From Blastocatellia bacterium (GTDB lineage: Bacteria > Acidobacteriota > Blastocatellia > Pyrinomonadales > Pyrinomonadaceae), in NCBI GenBank assembly GCA_003488005.1, contig DNND01000074.1, positions 1 through 30,680 on the forward strand: a DNA stretch of 30,680 nt. The letters are read 5' to 3'. Shown here in pieces: positions 1 to 7,665 of the stretch; position 1 is the first letter of the stretch; every line of letters begins with the position of its first letter. A model generated the notes under the pieces. It saw nothing but the letters and a program-made list of their open reading frames with translations, was not told where the DNA came from and searched no databases. Both the position numbers and the translations under genes were made by a program.

Positions 1-64
1 CAACCTTTAGGTTGCGCGGCTGCTAAAGAGCAAACTAAAGTTTGTACTCTGAACTGCTTGAGTC
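1..64. repeat. Truncated copy of a two-hairpin short palindromic repeat
   Basis: Two short hairpins, CAACCTTTAGGTTG (1-14) and CAAACTAAAGTTTG (31-44), are followed by ACTCTGAA (46-53). The same order and spacing occur at 14712-14790: hairpin, a gap of about 16-19 nt, a second hairpin with a TAAA loop, then one base and ACTCTGAA. The left outer arm expected before position 1 lies outside the window. The repeat abuts the 3' end of the permease gene, whose stop codon lies at 65-67. Confidence 0.75.
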
Positions 65-2356
65 TTAGGTGCGGATGCGAGAAAGAAAATAAGTTCCGGC
101 GGCTGCGAAAATAACTGGGGGGGACCAGGCCGCAACCTCAGGCGGCAACAGCCCGTGGTTGCCCAGTTGTTGAAAACCGCTGCCCATTCCCCAGTAGGCG
201 ATACTTACGCCGACGGCGACCACCAAAGCGACAATCGCGCCCCTCCTGCCAAACGCCAACGCCAGCGGCATTCCAATAAACGCCATCACGATCACACTCA
301 AGGGATTCACGTACTTGCGCTGCAGCGCCAACGCTAGCGCCGCTGTCTCGCTTCCCCGCTGCCGCGCGGCGCGCAAATAGCCGGCCAGCGCGGTCACACT
401 AAGCTGCGAGGGCTTATCAACCGTAGGCCTGAAAATCGCAGGCGCTTCGACTTGATCCACAGGCACATCGGCTGTCGCTTGTCGTTCGACGACCATACCG
501 CGTACGCTAACCGCTTCCGCTTCCTTCACAAGAAGTCTGTTATTGGCCCACACGGCTGTCTTTCCAATTATGACGCGCTTCAGGTGCACAGCTTCGTCGT
601 CCAACTCGTAAATGCTAGGCTCGCGTAACACTTCCTGCTGCTCGTCAAACTCGTAAGAGTACAAACGCCTGCTCTCTACTGACGCCAACCACTGCCGGCC
701 AGTGCCCGTCATTGCGCGCGGCTGGCCACCACGAATGCGAGCACGCAGCGCTTCCTGCTTTACGTTAGCTGACGGCATCACGTGTTCCTGGACCAGCCAG
801 GCTCCGGCTGCCGCGGCGATTGCAAACAGCAACCCGGGGAGCATCAGGCGATAGACACTTTGTCCGGAGGCCCACCAGGCGACGGCTTCGCTGCGACGAG
901 CGAGGAGTGCATAAGTTATCAAGACCGTAATCAACATCGTTGCCGGAAAAAGTTCGACTGCGACCAGTGGCAATAGATATAGCAGATACCTGGCAATGAC
1001 TCCGGCAGGAACATTGTTCCTGCCGATAAAGCGCCAAAGTTCAAAGAGCGTGAAAATAAGAAAAATAAAAACCAAAGCAACAAAGGAGGTTAGAAAGCTG
1101 GACGTTAGAGTCCGAAAAAGGCTGGTGTCTAACAAGCTGGGGAATCCGGAACGACCAGCGCCGACTGTATGGTCAGTAATTGTTGCAGACTGTGCGCTAG
1201 CATCGTGGCGGCCGCCCCGCAGTAGTTTTTCCTTCAAGTTGATCGCCGGCAGCCGGTTGGAGACCAGCAGGAGCAAACTGAAAATTAGGATTGCCGCCGA
1301 CGCCAGCCATTCGCCAAACACGACGTGGCCGCCGCTATTTCTCGCGATTGATTCGCCCAGCAGCGAGATGAGGTAGTAAATGATAACTACGCTCAACGTC
1401 AGTAGGACGCCGGCCCCGCGCCCTCCACGTCTTATGCGCAAACCGATGAGCCCGCCAAAAAAAGCAAACAGAAGCGGAGAGACTGACAGCGCCAAGCGGC
1501 GATGCAAAGTTCTTTCCCCTTCCCTTCTTTCACTATCAGTCCCCGAATGAATTTGCTGTTGTAGCTCCGTCCACTCTCTTTCTTCAGACTGAACTTCCTT
1601 CTGGCTCAGTGTCTCCAGCAGCTCCGCTCGACCGGTGTTCACCGCTAGTCTCAACTGATCGAGATGCTCAACTACGTTGGAGCGGTCGGTGCTGTCAGGC
1701 GGCGGCAGTTTCAAAGCTACCGCATCACTCAAAACCAATTCCGATTTGTCGGCGGAAGAATCAATTCGTCCCTGTCGGGCAGTCACGATCCGCGTCGATC
1801 CATCAGGCTGTTGCGCGTAAATGAAGACGCGGCCCCAGGTACCCTGGGCTTTGTCGCCGTCTCGAACGTAGATGACGTAACCGGGAATTTCCGTGTTGAA
1901 GGTGCGTGGCTCGACGGGCGACTCGAGTTTCTTCAGCGCTCCCTGAATAGCCACGCGGCGCAAGTCGCGAGCAGCTTGCGGCGCCTCTTTCATGTGCAAG
2001 TACAAGGCGCCGGCGGTTCCCAGCGCGCCGAGAAGCAATGCCGGCCACAGTAGTGTCCAACTGCCAACACCAGCCGCGCGGATGGCGACGATCTCGCTAT
2101 CGCTGCCCAGTCGAGAGAAGCCAATAACTATTCCCGCCAGAACTGCGACGGGTACTGTCATGATCAAAACGTTAGGAAGCAGAGCCGCAGCAATCTCCGC
2201 GGCGAGTTCCAAGGGTAAATCGGCATAAACTGCGAGTTCGGAAAACCGTCCGGCCTGCTGCGTGAAGAGGATCGCCGTCAGCAGAACTCCCGAAAGCAAT
2301 ACATAAGGTATCGCTTCAAGGATAATGTATTTGGATATTAACTTTCTGGCGGTCAT
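65..2356 (-). CDS. lptFG: Fused LptF-LptG lipopolysaccharide export permease
   Basis: 763 aa, about twice the usual 350-370 aa of a YjgP/YjgQ (LptF/LptG) permease, because two complete family units are joined head to tail. The first half (about 1-375) has an amphipathic N terminus, three membrane segments, a hydrophilic periplasmic domain (about 130-285) and three further membrane segments. A linker of about 20-30 residues leads to the second unit (about 400-763), which repeats this plan and ends in GNHGLLPPEVAAWSPP, typical of LptG. LptF and LptG form the inner-membrane part of the LptB2FGC transporter that extracts LPS and passes it to the periplasmic bridge; fusion would fix their 1:1 ratio. 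LptB, LptC and LptA are not in the window. The gene is last in a minus-strand operon, 18 nt after recO. Family assignment is firm; the split into LptF then LptG is inferred from order and the C-terminal motif. Confidence 0.9.
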   Translation of the reverse strand: MTARKLISKYIILEAIPYVLLSGVLLTAILFTQQAGRFSELAVYADLPLELAAEIAAALLPNVLIMTVPVAVLAGIVIGFSRLGSDSEIVAIRAAGVGSWTLLWPALLLGALGTAGALYLHMKEAPQAARDLRRVAIQGALKKLESPVEPRTFNTEIPGYVIYVRDGDKAQGTWGRVFIYAQQPDGSTRIVTARQGRIDSSADKSELVLSDAVALKLPPPDSTDRSNVVEHLDQLRLAVNTGRAELLETLSQKEVQSEEREWTELQQQIHSGTDSERREGERTLHRRLALSVSPLLFAFFGGLIGLRIRRGGRGAGVLLTLSVVIIYYLISLLGESIARNSGGHVVFGEWLASAAILIFSLLLLVSNRLPAINLKEKLLRGGRHDASAQSATITDHTVGAGRSGFPSLLDTSLFRTLTSSFLTSFVALVFIFLIFTLFELWRFIGRNNVPAGVIARYLLYLLPLVAVELFPATMLITVLITYALLARRSEAVAWWASGQSVYRLMLPGLLFAIAAAAGAWLVQEHVMPSANVKQEALRARIRGGQPRAMTGTGRQWLASVESRRLYSYEFDEQQEVLREPSIYELDDEAVHLKRVIIGKTAVWANNRLLVKEAEAVSVRGMVVERQATADVPVDQVEAPAIFRPTVDKPSQLSVTALAGYLRAARQRGSETAALALALQRKYVNPLSVIVMAFIGMPLALAFGRRGAIVALVVAVGVSIAYWGMGSGFQQLGNHGLLPPEVAAWSPPVIFAAAGTYFLSRIRT

Positions 2357-2374
2357 TAGCGAGCGTGCTCTAAA

Positions 2375-3133
2375 TCACGAAACGGCTGATGATTGAAACG
2401 TTGAACGCAAACGCGGCTGTTTCTCAAGCACACGGCCAATGAGTTGTTGGGTAAAGGCACCGAGGTCGCGGCGCACCGTTTCCGAAACCTCATGTGATGC
2501 TTGAACAAAAACTTGGGGCGCTACTTTTTGGGTGGCCCGCAATTGGATTTGCACTTTGCGCGAAACCGCGCTTCCCTGGCCCTGACCGCAGCGGCGGCAT
2601 CGCAACACGAGATCCAGGTTTAAGAAGATCCCGCTCGTGTCGCTGAATTCCTGATGACACTCGCCACAACGGCGAATGTCGGGCAGATATCCCTGAAGCT
2701 TCAGCAGCCAAATCTCAAAGTAGCGCAGCACCAGTTGAATGTCGGCGGGTGCTTGATCAACCGCTTCCAAACAGGCTTTAACCATGCGGAAGAGATTGTC
2801 ATTGGCTTCATGGGGTGGAGAAAACTCAATCACCAAATCGCCCATGTACGCCAGGCCGGTGAGTGTTTCGGCCTGACTTAAAAGATCAAAATGCGACTTA
2901 ATAATCTCTGCCTGGCGCAACGAGACAAGTTCCTTATTTTCCTTTTCGTACCAGGTGAGTTTGATTAGGGTGAAAGGCTCAAGGGCGGCGCCGAACCTGC
3001 TTTTTAGTTTTCGGCAACCATTAGCGACACCGCGAACAACACCGGCGGCGTGAGTCAAAACAACAACGATCTTATCCGCTTCGCCGAAGTTATAAGTTCG
3101 GAGCACCAGTGCCTCAGTCTCAATAGTCGCCAT
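2375..3133 (-). CDS. recO: DNA repair protein RecO
   Basis: 252 aa, the normal RecO length. The N terminus (ETEALVLRTYNFGEADKIVV) is the typical OB-fold start of RecO, which binds single-stranded DNA and, with RecF/RecR, helps load RecA onto SSB-coated gaps. A helical middle region (about 80-145) follows. A four-cysteine zinc motif, CGEC near residue 146 and CRRC near 180, is seen in many non-proteobacterial RecO proteins. It is 22 nt downstream of a 56-aa membrane-protein gene and 18 nt upstream of the lptFG fusion, so co-transcription is likely, though these neighbours have no known functional link with recombination. The C-terminal tail is basic. Confidence in the family is high. Confidence 0.93.
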   Translation of the reverse strand: MATIETEALVLRTYNFGEADKIVVVLTHAAGVVRGVANGCRKLKSRFGAALEPFTLIKLTWYEKENKELVSLRQAEIIKSHFDLLSQAETLTGLAYMGDLVIEFSPPHEANDNLFRMVKACLEAVDQAPADIQLVLRYFEIWLLKLQGYLPDIRRCGECHQEFSDTSGIFLNLDLVLRCRRCGQGQGSAVSRKVQIQLRATQKVAPQVFVQASHEVSETVRRDLGAFTQQLIGRVLEKQPRLRSTFQSSAVS

Positions 3134-3155
3134 TCATCACCTTAACCGCCGGACA

Positions 3156-3326
3156 CTAGAAGGGCAGAAAATAGAGTACCCAGCTCAAAAGCAGACCGAT
3201 ACCCATGAACTCAAGGAATACTTTAAGTCCATAGGTTAGACGCTCGTTCGTTGTGTCTTTGGCAACGGTGCCAAATACTACTGCCGCCATAGCCGCAAAA
3301 GCTGTCATAACAAAGAAGTGTCTCAT
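3156..3326 (-). CDS. Small membrane protein, 56 aa, unknown function
   Basis: This short frame starts at an ATG whose first bases overlap the stop of the upstream gene (ATGA, 3323-3326) and ends at TAG, 22 nt before recO. A Shine-Dalgarno-like GGAGGAAGG lies just before the ATG, inside the upstream gene. The product starts MRHFFVMTAFAAMAAVVFG (first membrane segment, about 4-20), has a short polar stretch with TKDTTNER-like character (about 21-30), and a second hydrophobic segment with FMGIGLLLSWVLYFLPF at the very C terminus. No family is recognised. The 4-base overlap, the good ribosome site and a protein-like composition support a real gene. It probably acts with the upstream multi-span protein in the inner membrane. 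Confidence 0.7.
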   Translation of the reverse strand: MRHFFVMTAFAAMAAVVFGTVAKDTTNERLTYGLKVFLEFMGIGLLLSWVLYFLPF

Positions 3327-3760
3327 GCCTTCCTCCCCGCCGCGATATCAAAGGCGTCCAGCATGGCAAGATAGTTCAACAGACCGGCGACCAATAGAAA
3401 AGTGTTTCCATACTCGTACGTCGCCCGAGCCGCATGTGCCGGATCATCAGCAAAGCCGACGCCGAAAAGCCACGAAACAATATAAAGAATGCCGGAACCG
3501 AGGTTCGCAATCATTGGCGGCAACTGCAGCAGTGCCGACAAGCCCTGTTCGTTTCCGCCCACACTGAATAAGTGCCCGCCCATCCAGAGTCCGCTGAGGA
3601 AGCAAAGCCAAACAGTGCCGCCCAGGAGTAGCGCTCGCACCCATCGGCCTAGCAGCAAATGCCCGAGGCCCGGCACTAACCAGCCGGCAAGCCCCATCAT
3701 CCAGGCGCGCGTCGGCGCAGTCTCGTGATTCCTAATTCGTTCAACTTCAGCGCTGCTCAA
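3323..3760 (-). CDS. Small polytopic membrane protein, DUF6677/TM2-like
   Basis: 145 aa. After a polar N terminus the motif GWLVPGLGHLLLGRWVRALL (about 26-45) resembles the PGLGhxYLGr start of TM2-type and DUF6677 membrane proteins. Further hydrophobic segments lie at about 45-65, 84-102 and 120-138, giving about four membrane passes. The assignment to DUF6677 is from memory of acidobacterial proteins of this size and is tentative. The stop codon overlaps the start of the 56-aa membrane protein, so the two are translationally coupled. It is the first gene of the operon that continues into recO and lptFG. No enzymatic residues are evident; a structural or insertion role is possible but not shown. 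Confidence 0.7.
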   Translation of the reverse strand: MSSAEVERIRNHETAPTRAWMMGLAGWLVPGLGHLLLGRWVRALLLGGTVWLCFLSGLWMGGHLFSVGGNEQGLSALLQLPPMIANLGSGILYIVSWLFGVGFADDPAHAARATYEYGNTFLLVAGLLNYLAMLDAFDIAAGRKA

Positions 3761-3801
3761 ATTCGTCCTCCAAACCTGATCTATTGATATCTGCTAACTC
3801 T

Positions 3802-3926
3802 CAACTTTAAGGTTTCAGTTTAACTGTAGCCGGTCACGCTGTCGCTCCAAGGTAAAAGATGTTCAGCCTGGACTTTAAGCATCGGCGCGCCGACCTCTAA
3901 CAGTCCACCTTAACTAGAGCCGGTCA
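3802..3926. repeat. Degenerate repeat region between NamZ and DUF6677-like genes
   Basis: Two near-identical 17-mers in direct orientation (3820-3836 and 3910-3926, 15 of 17 bases equal, shared core AGCCGGTCA) are 90 bp apart. Between them TGGACT (3869-3874) pairs with AGTCCA (3902-3907) around the perfect palindrome TCGGCGCGCCGA (3882-3893). The right-hand copy contains the stop codon of the NamZ gene. The arrangement resembles a decayed palindromic repeat element; no intrinsic terminator with a T-run was seen. Confidence 0.4.
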
Positions 3927-5102
3927 GTACAACAGAAACTGTTCACGTAACTTCTTAAACTCACCCAGCTCAGGTTCCCAACCTTTTTGCAGTTCAGCGA
4001 TCGTCGTTCCCTGCTCAAATGCTTCTCGAACTTTTGCCGTGCCGGCAATGACGTCGAAAGGGTTTCGATCAAAAACGTATTCGTATGGCGGTTCCTTCCA
4101 ACGAAACTGATCGGGATACAAATCACGTGCGACCTTAACCATGGTGAAACCCGTAATCACCGGTTCGAAGCTGTTGCGATCAGTCACATGGAGTTGGACG
4201 CCCTCACAACTTATGCCACCGTGCTTCTGAAACGTCGGCCGAAAGATGCAACCGCGAAAATAAACGCCGGGCAAGGACGCACTGTTAAGCTCGGCAGCAA
4301 AGTCCTCGGAAACGATGTAAGGCGCTCCTACCAATTCAAATGGCCGCGTCGTTCCTCTGCCCTCCGATACTTGCGTGCCTTCGAAATGCACGGTGCCCGG
4401 AAACACCGTCGCAGTGTCGATGGTTGGCATGTTGGGCGAAGGCATCACCCACGGTGCATCGGTTTCATCTTGCCAGCAGTTACGATCCCATCCGTCCATC
4501 GGCACGACTTCAAGCTCGCACTTGATCTCGAAATGCTCATTGAACATCTTCGCCAACTCGCAAAGCGTCATGCCATGTCGCGTCGGAATCGAATATTGAC
4601 CCACGAAAGACTCGTGCCCTTTTTCCAGCACGTTGCCCGCCACATCCCGGCCGTTGATTGGGTTTGGCCGGTCGCAAACGATCACCTTCTTGCCAAACTT
4701 CCGCGCCGCCAACATGCAATTCGCCATCGTGTAGGCGAATGTATAGATGCGACAGCCGACGTCCTGCATGTCAAAGACGAGCACGTCGAGATCGCGCAGC
4801 ATACTCTCCGTTGGCTCGCGCGTTTCGCTGTAGAGCGAATAAATCGGCAGTCCCGTTTCGCGGTCGGTCGCGTGCTCAGTCTCAATCATGTTGTCCTGAA
4901 CGTCGCCACGAATCCCGTGCTGCGGACCAAACAAGGCACGCAAATCCACCGACGGATGCTCTTTCAAAAGATCGGCAACATGATGAAACTTGTGATTGAC
5001 CGAGGCCTGATTGCACACGAGCCCGAGCCGCGCACCTTTATCGAGCGGAGCGTCCCCTTCAAGTAGTTTCTCAATTCCCAGCGTGACTTGTTTGCGCGGC
5101 AT
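3924..5102 (-). CDS. namZ: Exo-beta-N-acetylmuramidase-like protein, NamZ/DUF1343
   Basis: 392 aa from the ATG at 5102, which has AGGA a few bases upstream. A TTG 30 nt further upstream (5132) would add ten residues but has its purine-rich stretch in the wrong place. The protein matches DUF1343, the family of NamZ (GH171), which cleaves non-reducing terminal MurNAc from peptidoglycan fragments. Recognisable family stretches are LFGPQHGIRG, VFDMQDVGCRIYTFAYTM, CDRPNPING, MPSPNMPT and EGTQVSEGRGTTRPFE. No signal peptide is visible, unlike secreted NamZ proteins, so it may act on imported muropeptides in the cytoplasm. It follows the SDR gene by about 50 nt and is probably the last gene of the C26-SDR-NamZ unit. 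The family is clear; the substrate is inferred from the family. Confidence 0.88.
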   Translation of the reverse strand: MPRKQVTLGIEKLLEGDAPLDKGARLGLVCNQASVNHKFHHVADLLKEHPSVDLRALFGPQHGIRGDVQDNMIETEHATDRETGLPIYSLYSETREPTESMLRDLDVLVFDMQDVGCRIYTFAYTMANCMLAARKFGKKVIVCDRPNPINGRDVAGNVLEKGHESFVGQYSIPTRHGMTLCELAKMFNEHFEIKCELEVVPMDGWDRNCWQDETDAPWVMPSPNMPTIDTATVFPGTVHFEGTQVSEGRGTTRPFELVGAPYIVSEDFAAELNSASLPGVYFRGCIFRPTFQKHGGISCEGVQLHVTDRNSFEPVITGFTMVKVARDLYPDQFRWKEPPYEYVFDRNPFDVIAGTAKVREAFEQGTTIAELQKGWEPELGEFKKLREQFLLY

Positions 5103-5153
5103 TGAATCCTGGTTAACTAATCCTTCGCTCAAACTTAAAGTAAAACCTCAGCA

Positions 5154-5927
5154 TCAACCGCAGAGCACGGCACCGCCGTTTACATTCAGAATTTCTCCGG
5201 TGATATGACTCGCCCACGCCGTGCACAAAAACGCGATCGGTCCGGCAACGTCTTCCGGTCTCGCAATCGCGCCGATCGGAATCGCTGCGGCTATCACTTT
5301 CCGCTGTTCGAGGTCACCCAGAGCTTTTTCTGTCATGTCGGTGTCCACCCAACCCGGAGCCACCGCGTTAACGTTGATTCCCCACTCGGCCAGTTCACTT
5401 GCGAGCGATTTCGTAAAAGCGATTACTCCACCTTTTGATGCCGCGTAATTCGAGTAACCGGCCTCGCCTCGTTGTCCGGCCGTCGATGTCACCAGGATAA
5501 TTTTGCCCGACCGCTGCTTCTTGAGAATGGGAACAGCCGCACGACATACGGTCCAGGCACCTTTAAGGTTTATGTCCATCGTTGCGTCCCACAACGCTTC
5601 GGAAATTTCCTCGACCGCTGCGCCTTCCCAGATACCCGCGTTGCACACAATGATATCGACGCCTTTGAAACGTTCGAGCGTTGCCTTAAGCAAACGTTCG
5701 GCTTCGTCTACTGTGGCAATGTTTGCCTTGAACGAGAACGCTTCCCCGCCCGCGGCACTAACGACAGCGACAACCTCAGCCGCAGCCGCATCGTCTTTCG
5801 AATAATTGATGACTACCTTAGCGCCAAGCCTCGCGAGCAATTGAACGGTCGCGCGGCCGATGCCTTTCGACCCTCCGGTTACAACCGCGACGCGTCCGGC
5901 TAGCGATAACTCTTGAACATCCATCAT
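5154..5927 (-). CDS. Short-chain dehydrogenase/reductase, FabG-like
   Basis: 257 aa from the first of two adjacent ATG codons (5927, 5924). The open frame continues upstream into the C26 gene, but those 42 residues are not SDR-like, so they are not included. The Rossmann motif TGGSKGIG occurs near residue 18, the NNAG equivalent CNAG near 90-95, and the catalytic YAASK motif near 160. The segment VNAVAPGWVDTDMTE follows, and the C terminus is SHITGEILNVNGG. These are features of classical NAD(P)H-dependent 3-oxoacyl-ACP reductase-like enzymes. The true substrate cannot be read from sequence: many FabG paralogues outside fab clusters act on other alcohols or ketones. It starts 2 nt after the C26 hydrolase gene and precedes namZ, so a role in sugar or amino-acid turnover is as possible as fatty-acid synthesis. 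Confidence 0.88.
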   Translation of the reverse strand: MMDVQELSLAGRVAVVTGGSKGIGRATVQLLARLGAKVVINYSKDDAAAAEVVAVVSAAGGEAFSFKANIATVDEAERLLKATLERFKGVDIIVCNAGIWEGAAVEEISEALWDATMDINLKGAWTVCRAAVPILKKQRSGKIILVTSTAGQRGEAGYSNYAASKGGVIAFTKSLASELAEWGINVNAVAPGWVDTDMTEKALGDLEQRKVIAAAIPIGAIARPEDVAGPIAFLCTAWASHITGEILNVNGGAVLCG

Positions 5928-5929
5928 CG

Positions 5930-6724
5930 TTAGCTTTGCGACGCGACTAATGAGCCGACCTCCGCTGAGCGGTAAGCCGAACAAGCGTGGACAAACTGAC
6001 TGAACAGCGCTTGCGAAAGCTGGTCCTGTTGCCAACCCAACTCCGGATGCCATTGCACGCCAAGAGCAAAGCGATCGGGACGCGTGTCTTCGACCGCTTC
6101 GATTAGACCATCGGAAGCCCAGGCCGTGGCCTTTAGATTCCCACCCACAGTTTCAATCGCCTGATGATGATGACTGTTCACTACGGCGTCCTCGGCCTTA
6201 GCCAGTGCCGCAAGTAAACTATTATTGCCGAGTGTAAGCGAGTGCGATGGACGATCGCGGGGTGCGCCCTGTTCATGCTTGATCGCGTTTGGCAATTGCG
6301 TCGCAATGTCCTGAATCAGAGTGCCGCCGCGACAAACGTTCAAGATCTGCATGCCAAAACAGATTGCAAACAGCGGCAGGTTACGGCGTTCGATCTCTTC
6401 CAGCACCAGCAAATCTGTTTCGTCCTTGACCGGCACGACGCTACCGAGTTGTTGGTGCGGCTGGGCGCCGTAACGCAATGGATCAACGTCAGAATCGCTT
6501 CCGGGCAGCAGTATGCCGTCGAGCGCATCCATGACCGCCGAGATGTATTGCGGCTGTGGAATCAAACTGATGTGCACCGGCACAGCGCCGGCGGCTGCTA
6601 CCGCTTCACTGTAAAAGCGCCCGAGATAAAATCGATCGGTGCTCAATTCCAGCCGCATGGTAATCCCGACACGCGGGCGTCGCTGATCTGATTTTGAGTC
6701 GCTGTTCATAACGGAAACTATCAT
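5930..6724 (-). CDS. Peptidase C26 / gamma-glutamyl-GABA hydrolase-like (PuuD family)
   Basis: 264 aa class I glutamine-amidotransferase-like hydrolase. The nucleophile elbow ICFGMQILN carries Cys122 and is followed by CRGGTLIQDI, characteristic of the PuuD branch. The triad is completed by WHPEL near residues 226-230, and a substrate-site HHHQAI is present near 185-190. The oxyanion-side motif GILLPGSDSDVDP (about 70-82) also fits. Family members cleave gamma-glutamyl amide bonds, for example gamma-glutamyl-GABA in putrescine breakdown. No putrescine genes are nearby. The next two genes are an SDR and a NamZ muramidase, so gamma-D-glutamyl bonds of muropeptides are a speculative alternative substrate. 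A second ATG five codons in (6709) is an equally possible start. The gene is divergent from hslV across a long palindromic repeat. Confidence 0.85.
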   Translation of the reverse strand: MIVSVMNSDSKSDQRRPRVGITMRLELSTDRFYLGRFYSEAVAAAGAVPVHISLIPQPQYISAVMDALDGILLPGSDSDVDPLRYGAQPHQQLGSVVPVKDETDLLVLEEIERRNLPLFAICFGMQILNVCRGGTLIQDIATQLPNAIKHEQGAPRDRPSHSLTLGNNSLLAALAKAEDAVVNSHHHQAIETVGGNLKATAWASDGLIEAVEDTRPDRFALGVQWHPELGWQQDQLSQALFSQFVHACSAYRSAEVGSLVASQS

Positions 6725-6791
6725 AGCCTAAAACTGCGCAAGGTTCTTACCGCACAATTTCCCGTTAACGTAGTGGTGCAGTCTGAATGAG

Positions 6792-6985
6792 AGGCCTCAC
6801 AGTGGCAATGAGGTCAGTACCGTCTGCGATAGCGGATGGGTTCCGACATTGGCAAACCTCGATTGCCGATTGCCAATTGGCCCGATCGCCAGAGATCAAT
6901 CGGAAATCGCCAATTGCTAATCCGCAAATCAGTACACCCATCCGCTACCGCAGACGGTACTGACCTCATTGCCACTGCGAGGCCT
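6792..6985. repeat. Long palindromic element, family I, copy 1
   Basis: A 194-bp element bounded by AGGCCT. The arms (6792-6841 and 6936-6985) are inverted repeats of about 50 bp that differ at only two internal positions, both G-U compatible in RNA. Conserved pieces are TGGCAATGAGGTCAGTACCG and AGCGGATGGGT. The loop holds short repeated words such as GATTGCC and CCAATTG in both orientations. A second copy lies at 28114-28296 with near-identical arms and a diverged centre. No ORF or transposase is present, so it resembles a MITE or REP-like non-autonomous element. It fills most of the 343-bp gap between the divergent C26 gene and hslV; the remainder of that gap holds only the candidate hslV promoter. 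Confidence 0.9.
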
Positions 6986-7023
6986 TTAATTCAAACTGCA
7001 TCAGCAACGACTTAGCTGCTTGC

Positions 7024-7053
7024 TTGACTTGCGTTCGAGCGACTTCCTATAGT
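7024..7053 (+). promoter_or_regulatory. Candidate sigma70-type promoter for hslVU
   Basis: TTGACT (7024-7029) and TATAGT (7048-7053) are separated by 18 nt, close to the sigma70 consensus. The implied start site (about 7060) leaves only a few leader bases before the hslV ATG at 7068, and the SD-like GTGAGG (7052-7057) would then lie upstream of the transcript. Either the mRNA is nearly leaderless or this is a chance match. Confidence 0.35.
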
Positions 7054-7067
7054 GAGGTTTGCCAAAA

Positions 7068-7613
7068 ATGTCATCACAAACTCCCCGCATTCGCAGCACC
7101 ACCGTGCTGCTCGTTCGCAAAGAAGGACGAGTTGCGCTTGCCGGTGACGGCCAGGTAACGCTGGGCGAAACCATCATGAAAAGCAGCGCGAAAAAAGTCC
7201 GCCGGCTGTACAACGACAGCATACTTGCCGGGTTTGCTGGTTCGACTGCCGACGCTTTTGCGCTGTTGACGCGCTTCGAAAGCAAGCTCGAGCAATACCA
7301 CGGAAATCTTGAGCGCGCGTCGATAGAACTCAGCAAGGAATGGCGCACGGACAAAGCTCTTCGCCATCTGGAAGCATTACTAGTTGTCGCCGATGCCAAG
7401 AGTTCGTTTCTTCTATCCGGTAATGGTGATGTGATTGCGCCGGACGATGGCGTGCTGGCGATCGGGTCGGGAGGTTCATACGCGCTGGCTGCGGCGCGTG
7501 CGCTCGCAAAACATACGCAACTGTCGGCGCGTGACATCGCCGTCGAAGCGCTCGGCATTGCCGGTGAAATCTGTATTTATTCAAATCAAAATATCGTGGT
7601 TGAAGAATTGTAG
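7068..7613 (+). CDS. hslV: ATP-dependent protease subunit HslV (ClpQ)
   Basis: 181 aa from the ATG at 7068, with GTGAGG about 10 nt upstream. A TTG at 7059 is in frame but sits directly on that ribosome site. A ten-residue propeptide ends RIRS before TTVLLVR, so Thr11 is the expected N-terminal nucleophile after self-processing. GDGQVTLG, KVRRLYND and the C-terminal GEICIYSNQNIVVEEL are hallmark HslV segments. HslV forms a double hexameric cytoplasmic peptidase, related to proteasome beta subunits, and works with the HslU unfoldase encoded 52 nt downstream. Together they degrade damaged and short-lived proteins. Nothing abnormal is seen in the catalytic region. Confidence 0.96.
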   Translation: MSSQTPRIRSTTVLLVRKEGRVALAGDGQVTLGETIMKSSAKKVRRLYNDSILAGFAGSTADAFALLTRFESKLEQYHGNLERASIELSKEWRTDKALRHLEALLVVADAKSSFLLSGNGDVIAPDDGVLAIGSGGSYALAAARALAKHTQLSARDIAVEALGIAGEICIYSNQNIVVEEL

Positions 7614-7665
7614 AAGCAGTCGAAGGCTCGCGAGCCGTGCAGTTGTTTAGAATGGTAAGGCAATA

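Noticed and set aside
3987..5066. Open frame of 359 codons opposite namZ
   Set aside because: Composition is Arg/His rich and unlike any protein family; the opposite strand encodes a clear DUF1343 protein.
5928..6053. 42-residue N-terminal extension of the SDR gene
   Set aside because: It overlaps the end of the C26 gene in another frame and lacks SDR character; the ATG at 5927 gives the normal FabG length.
6792..6985. CRISPR array or direct-repeat cluster in the C26/hslV gap
   Set aside because: The repeats are one inverted pair with short internal words; no regularly spaced direct repeats with unique spacers occur, and no cas genes are in the window.
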